Source: Winogradskyella sp.
Lineage (GTDB): Bacteria > Bacteroidota > Bacteroidia > Flavobacteriales > Flavobacteriaceae
NCBI GenBank assembly: GCA_004211785.1
Contig: SHBX01000003.1
Span: 1-64,000 of the forward strand
Length of the DNA stretch: 64,000 bases
Direction: 5' to 3'
The notes under the pieces: generated by a model
The model's database searches: none
What the model was told of the DNA's origin: nothing
The model's input: only the letters and a program-made list of their open reading frames with translations
Program-made: the position numbers and the translations under genes
In this document: piece after piece, positions 27,110-35,181 of the stretch
Layout: each line of letters begins with the position of its first letter
Position numbering within the stretch: the first letter of the stretch is position 1

Positions 27110-27253
27110 ATGAAAAGTAAAAAACTAATTTTAGCTATCGCGATTTTTGGTGGTATGTTGTTCACTGCAGAAGCAACAAACATCATTGATTTAGATGGAC
27201 AAACTAAAACAGAAATCAAAAAGAAGAAAAGAAAACTCGTTGAAAACGGGTAA
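27110..27253 (+). CDS. Small exported peptide (47 residues)
   Basis: An ORF of 47 codons starting MKSKKLILAIAIFGGMLFTA, a good signal peptide with probable cleavage after TAEA, leaving about 25 residues that end in the Lys-rich stretch TEIKKKKRKLVENG. It has a promoter box and a normal start, and its codon use is like its neighbours, so I take it as real. It overlaps the next gene in a different frame. Function unknown; the mature peptide is too short for an enzyme and could act at the membrane or envelope. Confidence 0.6.
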   Translation: MKSKKLILAIAIFGGMLFTAEATNIIDLDGQTKTEIKKKKRKLVENG

Positions 27254-27749
27254 ACAAAAATTGAGTAGAAGTGCAATTGTTGGTACAATAGTATCCACTA
27301 TAATTGCATCTACTCCTTTAATCTATTCATTACATGAAAGTGTTCCTACTGTAGAAGTATGGGACACTTTTTTGTTTACTTATAAAAGTGGTTTTTGGGA
27401 AGATGCCCAGTATGCCATGTGGGTGTTTACTGGTAAGTTTCTTCCGTTAATATTACTTTTTATTTGGTTTTTCACTTGCCGTCATTGGTGGTATCATGTC
27501 CTTTTGGTACCAATAATCATGTATATTCTCCAAATAGTAAGCACATTTAGGGCTGAAGTACAGTACATAGATGAGAATCAAATACTAAGTTTATTACCAA
27601 TATTAGTAGTAATAGTACCTTCAATATACTTAATACGAGCAAAAATGTTTAATAAAATTAACTATGCCGATAAGACTATGGAAGAATTAGAGGCTGAATT
27701 TATGATTAAGCCAAAAACTTTATGGGATAAAATTAGTCAGTATTTTTAG
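27195..27749 (+). CDS. Four-helix membrane protein of unknown function
   Basis: An integral membrane protein with helices at about residues 27-46, 73-93, 97-116 and 132-150 counted from the ATG at 27195. The first 15 codons from that ATG are the out-of-frame reading of the upstream peptide's Lys-rich tail; a TTG at 27240 would give a more natural start (MKTGKQKLSRSAIVGTI). After helix 2 comes TCRHWWYHVLLVPIIMY. The C-terminus ADKTMEELEAEFMIKPKTLWDKI is cytosolic. It is probably translationally coupled to the peptide gene. It lies 64 bases before ald. No family function known to me. Confidence 0.72.
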   Translation: MDKLKQKSKRRKENSLKTGKQKLSRSAIVGTIVSTIIASTPLIYSLHESVPTVEVWDTFLFTYKSGFWEDAQYAMWVFTGKFLPLILLFIWFFTCRHWWYHVLLVPIIMYILQIVSTFRAEVQYIDENQILSLLPILVVIVPSIYLIRAKMFNKINYADKTMEELEAEFMIKPKTLWDKISQYF

Positions 27750-27813
27750 AGCCATATACTTCAAAGTTTTATTTTTATTTGTAATTTGAGTTATCAAACC
27801 AATTAGCACCTCA

Positions 27814-29007
27814 ATGAGCAAATCGCCGTTTACCAAAGCACAACTCTTACCGCAAGAAGAAACCTTAGAGATTTTAAAGCAAAAAGGTGAGCTTTTTATA
27901 GGCATTCCAAAAGAAACGTCATTTCAAGAAAAACGTGTGTGTTTAACACCAGATGCTGTTTCTGCATTGACTGCTAATGGACATCGTGTTATGGTTGAGT
28001 CTGGTGCTGGAAATGGTGCTAATTTTAAAGACAAAAATTATAGTGATGCCGGTGCCGAGGTTACAAAAGATACAGCAAAAGTGTTCTCCTGCCCTATTTT
28101 GCTAAAGGTTGAACCGCCATCATTAGATGAGATAAAACTTATCAATCCGCAAACGATATTAATTTCTGCCTTACAGCTCAAAACCCAGAATAAAGATTAC
28201 TTTAAATTATTAGCCGAAAAGCGTATCACCGCTTTTGCCTTCGAGTTTATTAAAGACGAAGATGGTGCTTACCCAGCCGTACGCTCTTTAAGCGAAATTG
28301 CTGGAACAGCATCTGTACTTATTGCTTCAGAATTATTATCAAACGTTAATGGTGGTAATGGTTTAATGATGGGCAATATTAGTGGTGTGCCTCCTACAGA
28401 AATTGTTATTCTTGGCGCAGGAACTGTTGGCGAATTTTCTGCGCGTTCTGCGATTGGATTGGGAGCAAATATTAAAGTTTTTGACAATTCTATTACCAAG
28501 TTGCGCTGTCTTCAATCTAACCTTAACCAAACGATTTATACATCAACCATGCAGCCAAAAAATGTTTTAAAAGCCTTAAAGCGTTGTGATGTTGCTATTG
28601 GTGCGGTTCGTGGTAATAATCGTTCTCCAATAGTCGTGACGCAATCTATGGTAGACCATATGAAACCTGGTGCGGTAGTAATAGATGTAAGTATAGATAT
28701 GGGTGGTTGTTTTGAAACTAGTGAAGTGACAACACATGACCATCCTACATTTGAATACAATGGCGTCATACATTATTGTGTCCCTAATATTCCAGCTAGG
28801 TACTCTAGAACTGCCTCAGTTTCAATAAGTAATATTTTTACGCCTTATTTACTAGAAATTGGTGAAAATGGTGGCATAGAAAATACTTTGAGATTTGATA
28901 AAGGTTTGCGACATGGTTTGTATTTTTACCACGGCATTTTAACTAATAAATCTGTTGCCGATTGGTTTGGATTAGATTTTAGTGATGCCAACTTATTGAT
29001 TTTTTAA
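27814..29007 (+). CDS. ald: Alanine dehydrogenase
   Basis: A 397-residue NAD-dependent enzyme of the alanine dehydrogenase/transhydrogenase family, interconverting alanine and pyruvate. N-terminal substrate domain: IGIPKETSFQEKRVCLTPDAV with the pyruvate-binding Arg, and ILLKVEPPS. The NAD-binding loop is VILGAGTVGEFSARSAIG. The central VVIDVSIDMGGCFETS and YCVPNIPARYSRTAS are conserved. A 30-residue N-terminal extension precedes the domain, as I recall in flavobacterial versions. Found downstream of porX and tsaE. Confidence 0.88.
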   Translation: MSKSPFTKAQLLPQEETLEILKQKGELFIGIPKETSFQEKRVCLTPDAVSALTANGHRVMVESGAGNGANFKDKNYSDAGAEVTKDTAKVFSCPILLKVEPPSLDEIKLINPQTILISALQLKTQNKDYFKLLAEKRITAFAFEFIKDEDGAYPAVRSLSEIAGTASVLIASELLSNVNGGNGLMMGNISGVPPTEIVILGAGTVGEFSARSAIGLGANIKVFDNSITKLRCLQSNLNQTIYTSTMQPKNVLKALKRCDVAIGAVRGNNRSPIVVTQSMVDHMKPGAVVIDVSIDMGGCFETSEVTTHDHPTFEYNGVIHYCVPNIPARYSRTASVSISNIFTPYLLEIGENGGIENTLRFDKGLRHGLYFYHGILTNKSVADWFGLDFSDANLLIF

Positions 29008-29023
29008 ACACTCTAGTTTTAAT

Positions 29024-29398
29024 ATGAAATTTATACAACGTCTAGGTTATTACCTTGGTGGTTTTGCCATAGGATTGATTATCCTTATGTTTTTTCTTAA
29101 TGGAAAAGATGCGTCATGTGATTATGGCCCAAATGCACGAACAGTAAAGAACATTAGCTCTAAAAAACTATCCTATTCGGATAACGCGTCATTAGAAATA
29201 AGTAAGCAATCACTTGATTCTACTATTGTAAAACAATTGATACAATACGGTAATGTTAACTTTTCTGAGAGTGACACAAAAGCTGAACCTTGTAAAGTTT
29301 ACCAAATAGAAAACACGTATAAAGAACGTGAAGTCGTTTTAAGAGTGAAGAATTGTAGTTTGGTAGCTACTATTCTTGATTTTAAAATAGAAAATTAA
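29024..29398 (+). CDS. DUF4258 membrane-anchored protein
   Basis: A 124-residue protein with one N-terminal membrane helix (about residues 9-25) and a small domain that matches what I know of DUF4258: SCDYGPNARTVKNI, then LIQYGNVNFSESDTK, CKVYQIEN and EVVLRVKNCSLVATILDF. The domain should face the periplasm. Role unknown. It begins 16 bases after ald, so likely in its transcript, and its stop overlaps the convergent proline dehydrogenase stop (TTAA). Confidence 0.7.
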   Translation: MKFIQRLGYYLGGFAIGLIILMFFLNGKDASCDYGPNARTVKNISSKKLSYSDNASLEISKQSLDSTIVKQLIQYGNVNFSESDTKAEPCKVYQIENTYKEREVVLRVKNCSLVATILDFKIEN

Positions 29399-30567
29399 AG
29401 CTTCCTGCGTTTACGCTCAGTTTTAATCAATTCTAATTCTCTATTTGTTTGCCCAGCAACAGATGTATTTTCTTCAGCACGTCTTATCAAATAAGGCATC
29501 ACATCTTTTACAGGTCCAAATGGCAAATATTTAGCTACATTATAGCCTTGTTCAGCGAGGTTAAAGCTAATATGATCACTCATCCCATAAAGCTGTCCAA
29601 ACCAAACGTTATTATCAGATTTACTTATGCTTAATTCTTTCATTATAGACATTGCTAAGTAACAACTATACTCATTATGCGTACCTATAAACACAGATAT
29701 AGCCTTATTATTTTTTAGAATGTAACTTAGGCCATTATCAAAATTATCATCTGTAATTTTTTTGGTTTCACAGATAGGCGATTTATACCCCATGTCTTCA
29801 GCTCGCTCTCTTTCTTTTTCCATGTATGCACCACGAACAATTTTCATTCCTATCTTAAACCCTTCTACTTTAGCTCTTTCATGCAAAGCTTTTAGATAAT
29901 CTAATCTATCCCAACGGTATAATTGCAAAGTGTTGTATACAATGGCCTTCTCCGTATTATAAGTACGCATCATGTCTTCTACTAAATCATCGGCTGCAGT
30001 TTGCATCCAACTTTCTTCACCGTCTATAAGAACTTCTACATCTTTTTCTTTTGATGCTCTACATACACTATGAAAGCGCTCTACAACACGTTGCCACTCT
30101 TCTTGTTCTTCCAGAGAAAGCCTAATTCCTTCAGATTTCTTTTCGTATAAATGAAAACGTCCAAAAGCCGTAGGTTTAAAAACGACTATGGGCATCGCAT
30201 CTCGCTCATCACAAAAGTTTACAATCTTTAATATTTTTTTTAAAGCATCGTCAAACTGTTCTTCAGATTCTTTTCCTTCAACCGAATAATCTAGAACAGA
30301 ACTCACACCCTGAGTATACATTTTTTCAATGGCAGGCAAACAATCTTCTTCATTAACGCCTCCGCAAAAATGATCAAACACTGTAGATCGGATAAGGCCT
30401 TCCACTGGCAAACTTGCATTTAATGCAAATTTAGTCACCGCAGTACCAATGCGAACCAAAGGTTCTTTAGAAATCATTTTGAATAAAAAATAGGCGCGTT
30501 CTAATTGAGAATCTGACTTTAAAGAAAAAGCCGTTTGTGTATTATTAAACAACGTATTTTTGCTCAT
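29395..30567 (-). CDS. Proline dehydrogenase
   Basis: A 390-residue FAD-dependent PutA-type barrel that oxidises proline to pyrroline-5-carboxylate. I use the ATG at 30567 (MSKNTLFNNTQTAFSLKS); the longer frame starts with TTG inside the promoter box. Visible: IRSTVFDHFCGGVNEEDC, VLDYSVEGKE, VVFKPTAFGRFHLY, EVLIDGEESWMQTAADDL, GFKIGMKIVRGAYMEKER, VFIGTHNEYS and WFGQLYGMSDHIS. The aldehyde dehydrogenase half of PutA is absent, so P5C must be oxidised by a separate enzyme. Monocistronic. Confidence 0.92.
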   Translation of the reverse strand: MSKNTLFNNTQTAFSLKSDSQLERAYFLFKMISKEPLVRIGTAVTKFALNASLPVEGLIRSTVFDHFCGGVNEEDCLPAIEKMYTQGVSSVLDYSVEGKESEEQFDDALKKILKIVNFCDERDAMPIVVFKPTAFGRFHLYEKKSEGIRLSLEEQEEWQRVVERFHSVCRASKEKDVEVLIDGEESWMQTAADDLVEDMMRTYNTEKAIVYNTLQLYRWDRLDYLKALHERAKVEGFKIGMKIVRGAYMEKERERAEDMGYKSPICETKKITDDNFDNGLSYILKNNKAISVFIGTHNEYSCYLAMSIMKELSISKSDNNVWFGQLYGMSDHISFNLAEQGYNVAKYLPFGPVKDVMPYLIRRAEENTSVAGQTNRELELIKTERKRRKL

Positions 30568-30585
30568 ATATAGCTTAGTTTTTTT

Positions 30586-30593
30586 CAAAAATA
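30586..30593 (-). promoter_or_regulatory. Putative minus-7 box of the proline dehydrogenase gene
   Basis: Minus strand reads TATTTTTG, a full match to TAnnTTTG, 18 bases before the ATG at 30567. This placement supports that ATG over the upstream TTG. Confidence 0.4.
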
Positions 30594-30663
30594 AATATAA
30601 GATTTTACATTTTCTGAAAATAACACCCTATTTTCACACTCTAAAATTTCAGTCCATAAAATC

Positions 30664-31737
30664 ATGAACTCTATAACTACTAAGAATGCTGTAGTACACT
30701 TCAATTCAGACGTTTATACTGAATTAAACAGCTATATAAAAAAGCAGAATCCTTCAAAAATATTTATTCTAGTAGATACAAACACTCATGATTTGTGCTT
30801 ACCGCAATTTATGGCCAATTTAGAATCAGGAGATATTATAACAGAAGTTATGGAAATGCCTGAGGGCGAAGACCATAAAACCATAGATATTTGTATGGGT
30901 GTTTGGGAAGCAATGTCTCAGTACAATGCTGACAGAAAGAGTTTGCTAATTAATCTTGGTGGCGGCGTAGTAACCGATTTAGGCGGTTTTGTGGCTAGTA
31001 CATACATGCGTGGTATTGATTATATAAATGTCCCTACATCATTGCTTGCTATGGTAGATGCATCCGTTGGTGGAAAAACTGGTGTAGATCTAGGTGTGTT
31101 AAAAAATCAAGTTGGTGTTATTAGTGAAGGTTCTATGGTACTTATAGATGTGTCTTTTCTAAATACATTACCTCAAAATCAAATGGTTTCTGGATTTGCT
31201 GAAATGCTAAAGCATGGTTTAATAACCGATGTAGATTATTGGTATACATTGACTCATTTGGAAGATCTTGATATATCTGATTTAGACCAATTAATCTATG
31301 ACTCGGTAGTCATTAAAAATAATGTAGTTACTGAAGATTCAACGGAAAATGGTATTAGAAAGACATTAAACTTTGGACATACACTTGGTCATGCGATAGA
31401 AAGCTATTGTCTAGAAAATGATGATAAAATCACTTTGCTACATGGCGAAGCAATTGCTATTGGAATGATACTTGAAAGCTATATCTCTACTAAAGTCTGT
31501 AATCTCTCTGGTGAAGCTTTAGACGAAATATCAAAAGGCATATTAAAAACTTTCGCTAAAGTTAATTTTGATGAGAACGATTATAAATATATCATGGAAT
31601 TAATGAAACATGATAAGAAAAATAGTCATGGTATAGTAAAGTTTGTTCTTCTCGAAACCATTGGAAAAGCAAAAATTGACTGCGAAGTATCTAACGATAT
31701 TATTCTAGAAGCATTTGATTACTATAAAAACCTATAA
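30664..31737 (+). CDS. aroB: 3-dehydroquinate synthase
   Basis: A 357-residue NAD- and metal-dependent enzyme, second step of the shikimate pathway. Motifs: MPEGEDHKTIDICMGVWEAM, LINLGGGVVTDLGGFVASTYMRGIDY, VPTSLLAMVDASVGGKTGVD with active-site Lys, and the metal histidines in LNFGHTLGHAIES and LLHGEAIAIGM. Monocistronic; its stop is one base from the stop of the convergent DUF3667 gene, leaving no room for a terminator. Confidence 0.96.
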   Translation: MNSITTKNAVVHFNSDVYTELNSYIKKQNPSKIFILVDTNTHDLCLPQFMANLESGDIITEVMEMPEGEDHKTIDICMGVWEAMSQYNADRKSLLINLGGGVVTDLGGFVASTYMRGIDYINVPTSLLAMVDASVGGKTGVDLGVLKNQVGVISEGSMVLIDVSFLNTLPQNQMVSGFAEMLKHGLITDVDYWYTLTHLEDLDISDLDQLIYDSVVIKNNVVTEDSTENGIRKTLNFGHTLGHAIESYCLENDDKITLLHGEAIAIGMILESYISTKVCNLSGEALDEISKGILKTFAKVNFDENDYKYIMELMKHDKKNSHGIVKFVLLETIGKAKIDCEVSNDIILEAFDYYKNL

Positions 31738-31738
31738 G

Positions 31739-32809
31739 CTAAGTATTCATTAAACCAAATAATACCAGCAAAATACCTGTTGTTGGTATCACCATCATCA
31801 TAAATACAAACGTTATCACGCTACTTTTTATAAATGTAAAAAACCAATTGCGCTGGTAGAAATTGAGCAATGCAAAATAAAAATAGAAGAACGTAGATAA
31901 TACAATTAGCCAACTTATCCATGCAGGAATTTCGAATATAAAAAGGTCTATCGCTAGTAATAATCCAAATAGCGTAAATAAGAATGAAAAAAAGTAGAAG
32001 CTAAATACTAGATGATGAGAATATCGCCCTCGTTTGTAATAAAATAGCTTTAATAAAAATGCAAATAAAGGCAGTAATATAAACATGGCTATTGGCACTG
32101 CATCAACTGAACGCTGAATAATTGAGCCTGCACCACTACCTTTCATCACATTCAAAAATCCTTTAAAAATCCTTTTTTCGAAAAACCCAGGGTTTTCAGA
32201 CATTCCCATTTCTCTGTATATAACCTTATCTTCTGCACCAGCATCTATTAAAGAATCAACTTTCTTTTTATCAAAATCCCAAGATGTTTTCAAGTTATTT
32301 CCACTTTGAGACTTTATAATAGAATCTGTTTTTTTCAAATCTTCATCCGACATACCAATCAAGGCTTGGTTTTTCTTTAGTGATTCTAATACTTTAGCTT
32401 TTTGAATAGAGTCAAATGCTACTTGAGCAGAATCCGTAGTTTTTTCAACAACTTCAGATTCTACAATTTTTTTATTAATCGCATTAGCTTCTTTTTTCCA
32501 ATCAGCTACAACAAAAGAAAACAAAAAGAAAAAAATAACAGACACAAATAAATACATCTGCGCAGGATGAAGATATAACAATCGTTTACCTGCTAAAAAC
32601 CGCTTGGCCAAATATCCAGGTCTAATCATTAATGGAATAAAACTTTTTAAAAATCGAGCATCAAATGAAAAGTAATTACTTATTGTATTGTAAAACAAAA
32701 CACCAATCGTAAGTTCTTCGTTAGTTTTTTGTCCGCAATTTGGACAAAACTTAAAGCCTTCGTCGATAGGGTTTTCACAATTTTGACAGTTGATTTGTTT
32801 AGTTTCCAT
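31739..32809 (-). CDS. DUF3667 membrane protein with zinc ribbon
   Basis: A 356-residue protein beginning with a CxxC...CxxC zinc ribbon (CQNCENPIDEGFKFCPNCGQK, residues about 9-28, given here in part), then the DUF3667 core with LIRPGYLAKRFLAGKRLLYLHPAQMYLF leading into the first helix near residue 85-102. A charged 110-residue loop rich in Lys, Ser and Asp follows, then about four more helices in the C-terminal third. The ribbon should be cytosolic. Function of the family is unknown. Monocistronic. Confidence 0.85.
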   Translation of the reverse strand: METKQINCQNCENPIDEGFKFCPNCGQKTNEELTIGVLFYNTISNYFSFDARFLKSFIPLMIRPGYLAKRFLAGKRLLYLHPAQMYLFVSVIFFFLFSFVVADWKKEANAINKKIVESEVVEKTTDSAQVAFDSIQKAKVLESLKKNQALIGMSDEDLKKTDSIIKSQSGNNLKTSWDFDKKKVDSLIDAGAEDKVIYREMGMSENPGFFEKRIFKGFLNVMKGSGAGSIIQRSVDAVPIAMFILLPLFAFLLKLFYYKRGRYSHHLVFSFYFFSFLFTLFGLLLAIDLFIFEIPAWISWLIVLSTFFYFYFALLNFYQRNWFFTFIKSSVITFVFMMMVIPTTGILLVLFGLMNT

Positions 32810-32979
32810 TATTGGTGGTTAGTTAGGTTAAAATTACAAAATTCTATTACTTAATATCATATTATTCTATACAAATACGAAGAAACAAATCGAAAAATGT
32901 TACTTGGTTCTAATTAATAATTTTTATTCTTTTAAACAAAATAAGTTATAAATAATTAAAAATCAATTAGTTATTGTTT

Positions 32980-32994
32980 TGGCACGCTAATTGG
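32980..32994 (+). promoter_or_regulatory. Sigma-54-type promoter of the 33064 gene
   Basis: TGGCAC-GCTAA-TTGG: the minus-24 TGGCAC and minus-12 TTGG (consensus TTGC) are five bases apart, the strict spacing of RpoN promoters. An extra T before and G after the minus-24 box also fit. It lies 70 bases before the start codon. An almost identical element precedes the paralogous 33864 gene. Confidence 0.7.
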
Positions 32995-33063
32995 TTTTAC
33001 TCTTAACAAATAGCGTAAGCCGAAAAGCTAAATATGAGTAGGCACAATCTAAATTCTATAATT

Positions 33064-33726
33064 ATGAAAAAGGTAATTTTACTTTTGGCAGTAATGTTAA
33101 CAGGGTTAATAACTGCAACAGCCGCAGAAAAAACTTCTGCAACACTCAACAAAGATTTAGACATTACATCACGCTATAATTATGTACAACCTATTTTGTT
33201 CGTAGAACGTGGTGTAGAGTTTTTAATCTTTGCTGATGGTAGCTTTGATTTTAACACCGATTTTATCGGTAACTCAACAAGACCAAACTACTACCGTAAT
33301 CGACGTGGAAACGTTAACAGGTCATTTGGTGCACCAGGTACTACTTATAGACATCGTGGTTCTCGAAGAGGTGTACGAATTACACATGACTATTTAGGAC
33401 GTGTAAGGCGTATTGGAAACGTGTTTATTAATTACGATAGACAAGGACGAATTAAACGCGCTGGAACCGTTTATATGAGATACCGTTACAATAGATTGCA
33501 ACAAGTTGGTAATTTAAGACTACAATACAATCGTAGAGGTCGTTTAGTTGGCTATAGAGGTTTCGTAAATCATAATAATAGGGATTGCAACACCTTTAAC
33601 CAATGGGATAATAATTGGAATGATAACGATTATGATTGGGATGATGATGACGATTTTTACTACTACCGTCAAAATGGAAAAGTAAAAAAACATAAAAAGT
33701 TGAAGAGACGTTCTCGTGACGACTAA
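33064..33726 (+). CDS. Exported protein of unknown function, paralogue of the 33864 gene
   Basis: A 220-residue protein. I take the ATG at 33064 (MKKVILLLAVMLTGLITATAA, a signal peptide) over one ten codons upstream. The mature part starts with a block shared with the 33864 protein: PILFVERGVEFLIFADGSFDF. Then comes an Arg-rich part, a repeat-like series DYLGRVRRIGNVFINYD, DRQGRIKRAGTVYMRY and YNRLQQVGNLRLQYN, and an acidic Asp/Trp/Asn stretch followed by a basic tail (KVKKHKKLKRRSRDD). These strand repeats resemble RHS/YD-like or amyloid-type beta repeats but I know no exact family. Controlled by a sigma-54-type promoter and closed by a terminator. Confidence 0.75.
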   Translation: MKKVILLLAVMLTGLITATAAEKTSATLNKDLDITSRYNYVQPILFVERGVEFLIFADGSFDFNTDFIGNSTRPNYYRNRRGNVNRSFGAPGTTYRHRGSRRGVRITHDYLGRVRRIGNVFINYDRQGRIKRAGTVYMRYRYNRLQQVGNLRLQYNRRGRLVGYRGFVNHNNRDCNTFNQWDNNWNDNDYDWDDDDDFYYYRQNGKVKKHKKLKRRSRDD

Positions 33727-33745
33727 AAACTAAATTATAGTTTAT

Positions 33746-33777
33746 AAACCTGAAGGTGCAAATCTTCAGGTTTTTTT
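33746..33777 (+). terminator. Terminator of the 33064 gene
   Basis: AAACCTGAAG / CTTCAGGTTT, a perfect 10-bp stem with an 8-base loop, followed by T7. It separates the two sigma-54 genes, so each is transcribed from its own promoter. Confidence 0.85.
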
Positions 33778-33788
33778 ATTGAAAGCCT

Positions 33789-33808
33789 TGTATAATACGC
33801 ATTATACA
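33789..33808. promoter_or_regulatory. Dyad just upstream of the second sigma-54 promoter
   Basis: TGTATAAT-ACGC-ATTATACA, a perfect inverted repeat with 8-bp arms, four bases before the TGGCAC box at 33813. Sites for sigma-54 activators usually lie about 100 bases further upstream, so a repressor or a second regulator is as likely. No T run follows it. Confidence 0.45.
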
Positions 33809-33812
33809 TTTT

Positions 33813-33827
33813 TGGCACGCTGTTTGG
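33813..33827 (+). promoter_or_regulatory. Sigma-54-type promoter of the 33864 gene
   Basis: TGGCAC-GCTGT-TTGG with the RpoN spacing of five bases, preceded by TT and sharing the CGCT start of the spacer with the element at 32980. The expected transcript starts about 25 bases before the start codon at 33864. Confidence 0.7.
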
Positions 33828-33863
33828 TAATAGTTAAATGAGTTTAATTTAAAACCAAATATT

Positions 33864-35108
33864 ATGAAAAGGATTCTATTTTTATTAGCAAGTGTATTAC
33901 TAGTCGGAGGGGCTTCATTTGCATCAACCAGCACAAGTCTTGAAGCAGAAGCTTCATTAAACAATTATGTGAGAGGTTATGGTAATTCTTTCATATTTGT
34001 CGAAGATGGTATTGAATTTTCGGTTTTCCGTGATGGACAATTCGATTTTTATGCAGGTAACTTTGGTCCAAATCTTAATGTTGGATTTAGCAATAGAAAT
34101 GTAAGCTTCAGTTTTAATACTGGTTATGATTATAACCCATACGTTCAGTATGATAGTTTTGGAGCTGTTATCCAAATAGAAAACACACCAATCTTTTATG
34201 ATTATTATGGGCGTGTGTCTCAAATAGGAAATATCTTTATTAACTACAATGGGTTTGGAAGAGTTAATAGAATAGGCGGACTAAATGTTTTTTATAGAGG
34301 AAATGTATTTTCACATTATTCAGGATTCATAAATGTCTATAACAGAAATTATATCTACAGACCATGGCACAGATATTATGCTGTACCTGCAGTTAACTTA
34401 TGTATTATAAATACAAGACCTTACAGGCAGTTTTACACACCTTATCGTCATGTATACTACAGACCATACAGAAATAACACGCGTTATGTCAATGTAAATA
34501 GCAGACGAGGTAATAGAGATTATGGGCGTAGAAATAGTAGTAGAGAATATTCTAATAGTAGTAGAGAATATTCTAGAAGATATGCTCAAACACCAAGAAA
34601 TAAACGTGAAAGAACTATAGGACGTCGTGCTCAAGAGCGTAACCAAAGTGTTACAAGAAGCCGTAACGCTAGAGTTGCAAGTGCAGATAGAACAAGAACT
34701 AGAAGCAATAGTGTAGATAGAAACGATGCTCGAACGAGAACAAGTACTACTGCAACTAAGAGGCGTTCTAACTCAACTGGAGTTACAAAACGAGACAATA
34801 GTCGTACTACTAGACCTCAAACATCAACTCGTAATTCGAGTAGAAAGAAAACAAGTACTCAAGCAAGACGCTCTAGTAGGCCGTCTAGCAATAGTAGAAG
34901 TACTGTAAACAATAATAGAACTAGAAGAAGCAATACGTCTTCAGTAAGAACTTCAAAGCCTCGTCAGGCTTCTAAATCAAGACCACAGGTAAGAACTAGA
35001 AGTACTGCAAAAACTACTAGAAAATCAACTTCTGCAAGACAAAGTACAAAGTCTACAAGAAGTAGTAAAAGTAAATCTAGTAGAACTCGCTCAAGAGGAC
35101 GAGGATAA
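33864..35108 (+). CDS. Exported protein with long Arg/Ser/Thr-rich C-terminal tail
   Basis: A 414-residue protein with signal peptide (MKRILFLLASVLLVGGASFA). Residues about 40-160 match the paralogue before it: SFIFVEDGIEFSVFRDGQFDF, then beta-repeat sequence (FYDYYGRVSQIGNIFINYNG, FGRVNRIGGLNVFYRG). A Tyr/Pro/Arg-rich stretch follows (about 165-210). The last 200 residues are almost only Arg, Ser, Thr, Lys, Asn and Gln, with small repeats such as SSREYSNSSREYS, and have a very high positive charge. Such a tail could bind nucleic acid, polyanionic glycan or lipopolysaccharide outside the cell, which is inference. No known domain. Sigma-54-type promoter upstream. Confidence 0.75.
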   Translation: MKRILFLLASVLLVGGASFASTSTSLEAEASLNNYVRGYGNSFIFVEDGIEFSVFRDGQFDFYAGNFGPNLNVGFSNRNVSFSFNTGYDYNPYVQYDSFGAVIQIENTPIFYDYYGRVSQIGNIFINYNGFGRVNRIGGLNVFYRGNVFSHYSGFINVYNRNYIYRPWHRYYAVPAVNLCIINTRPYRQFYTPYRHVYYRPYRNNTRYVNVNSRRGNRDYGRRNSSREYSNSSREYSRRYAQTPRNKRERTIGRRAQERNQSVTRSRNARVASADRTRTRSNSVDRNDARTRTSTTATKRRSNSTGVTKRDNSRTTRPQTSTRNSSRKKTSTQARRSSRPSSNSRSTVNNNRTRRSNTSSVRTSKPRQASKSRPQVRTRSTAKTTRKSTSARQSTKSTRSSKSKSSRTRSRGRG

Positions 35109-35136
35109 ACGATTTTTTTGGTTGGTTAGATAGAAC

Positions 35137-35177
35137 ATCCCGCAAATAAATGCTTCAAAGCTTATTGCGGGATTTTC
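35137..35177. terminator. Terminator between the 33864 gene and the flippase gene
   Basis: ATCCCGCAA (35137-35145) pairs with TTGCGGGAT (35165-35173), extended inside by TAA/TTA past one bulged A, with T-rich sequence after. It is placed to stop transcripts of the 33864 gene and, more weakly, of the convergent glycan operon. Confidence 0.65.
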
Positions 35178-35181
35178 GTAT

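Noticed and set aside
34540-34580. Direct repeat (AGTAGTAGAGAATATTCTA unit) looking like a CRISPR or other array
   Set aside because: It is two copies only, in frame within coding sequence (SSREYSN), with no spacer pattern or cas genes.
34398-34646. Open frame on the minus strand within the Arg/Ser-rich gene
   Set aside because: It arises from low-complexity AGA/AGT/ACT codons; its product is Ser/Thr/Ile-rich repeats without start context.
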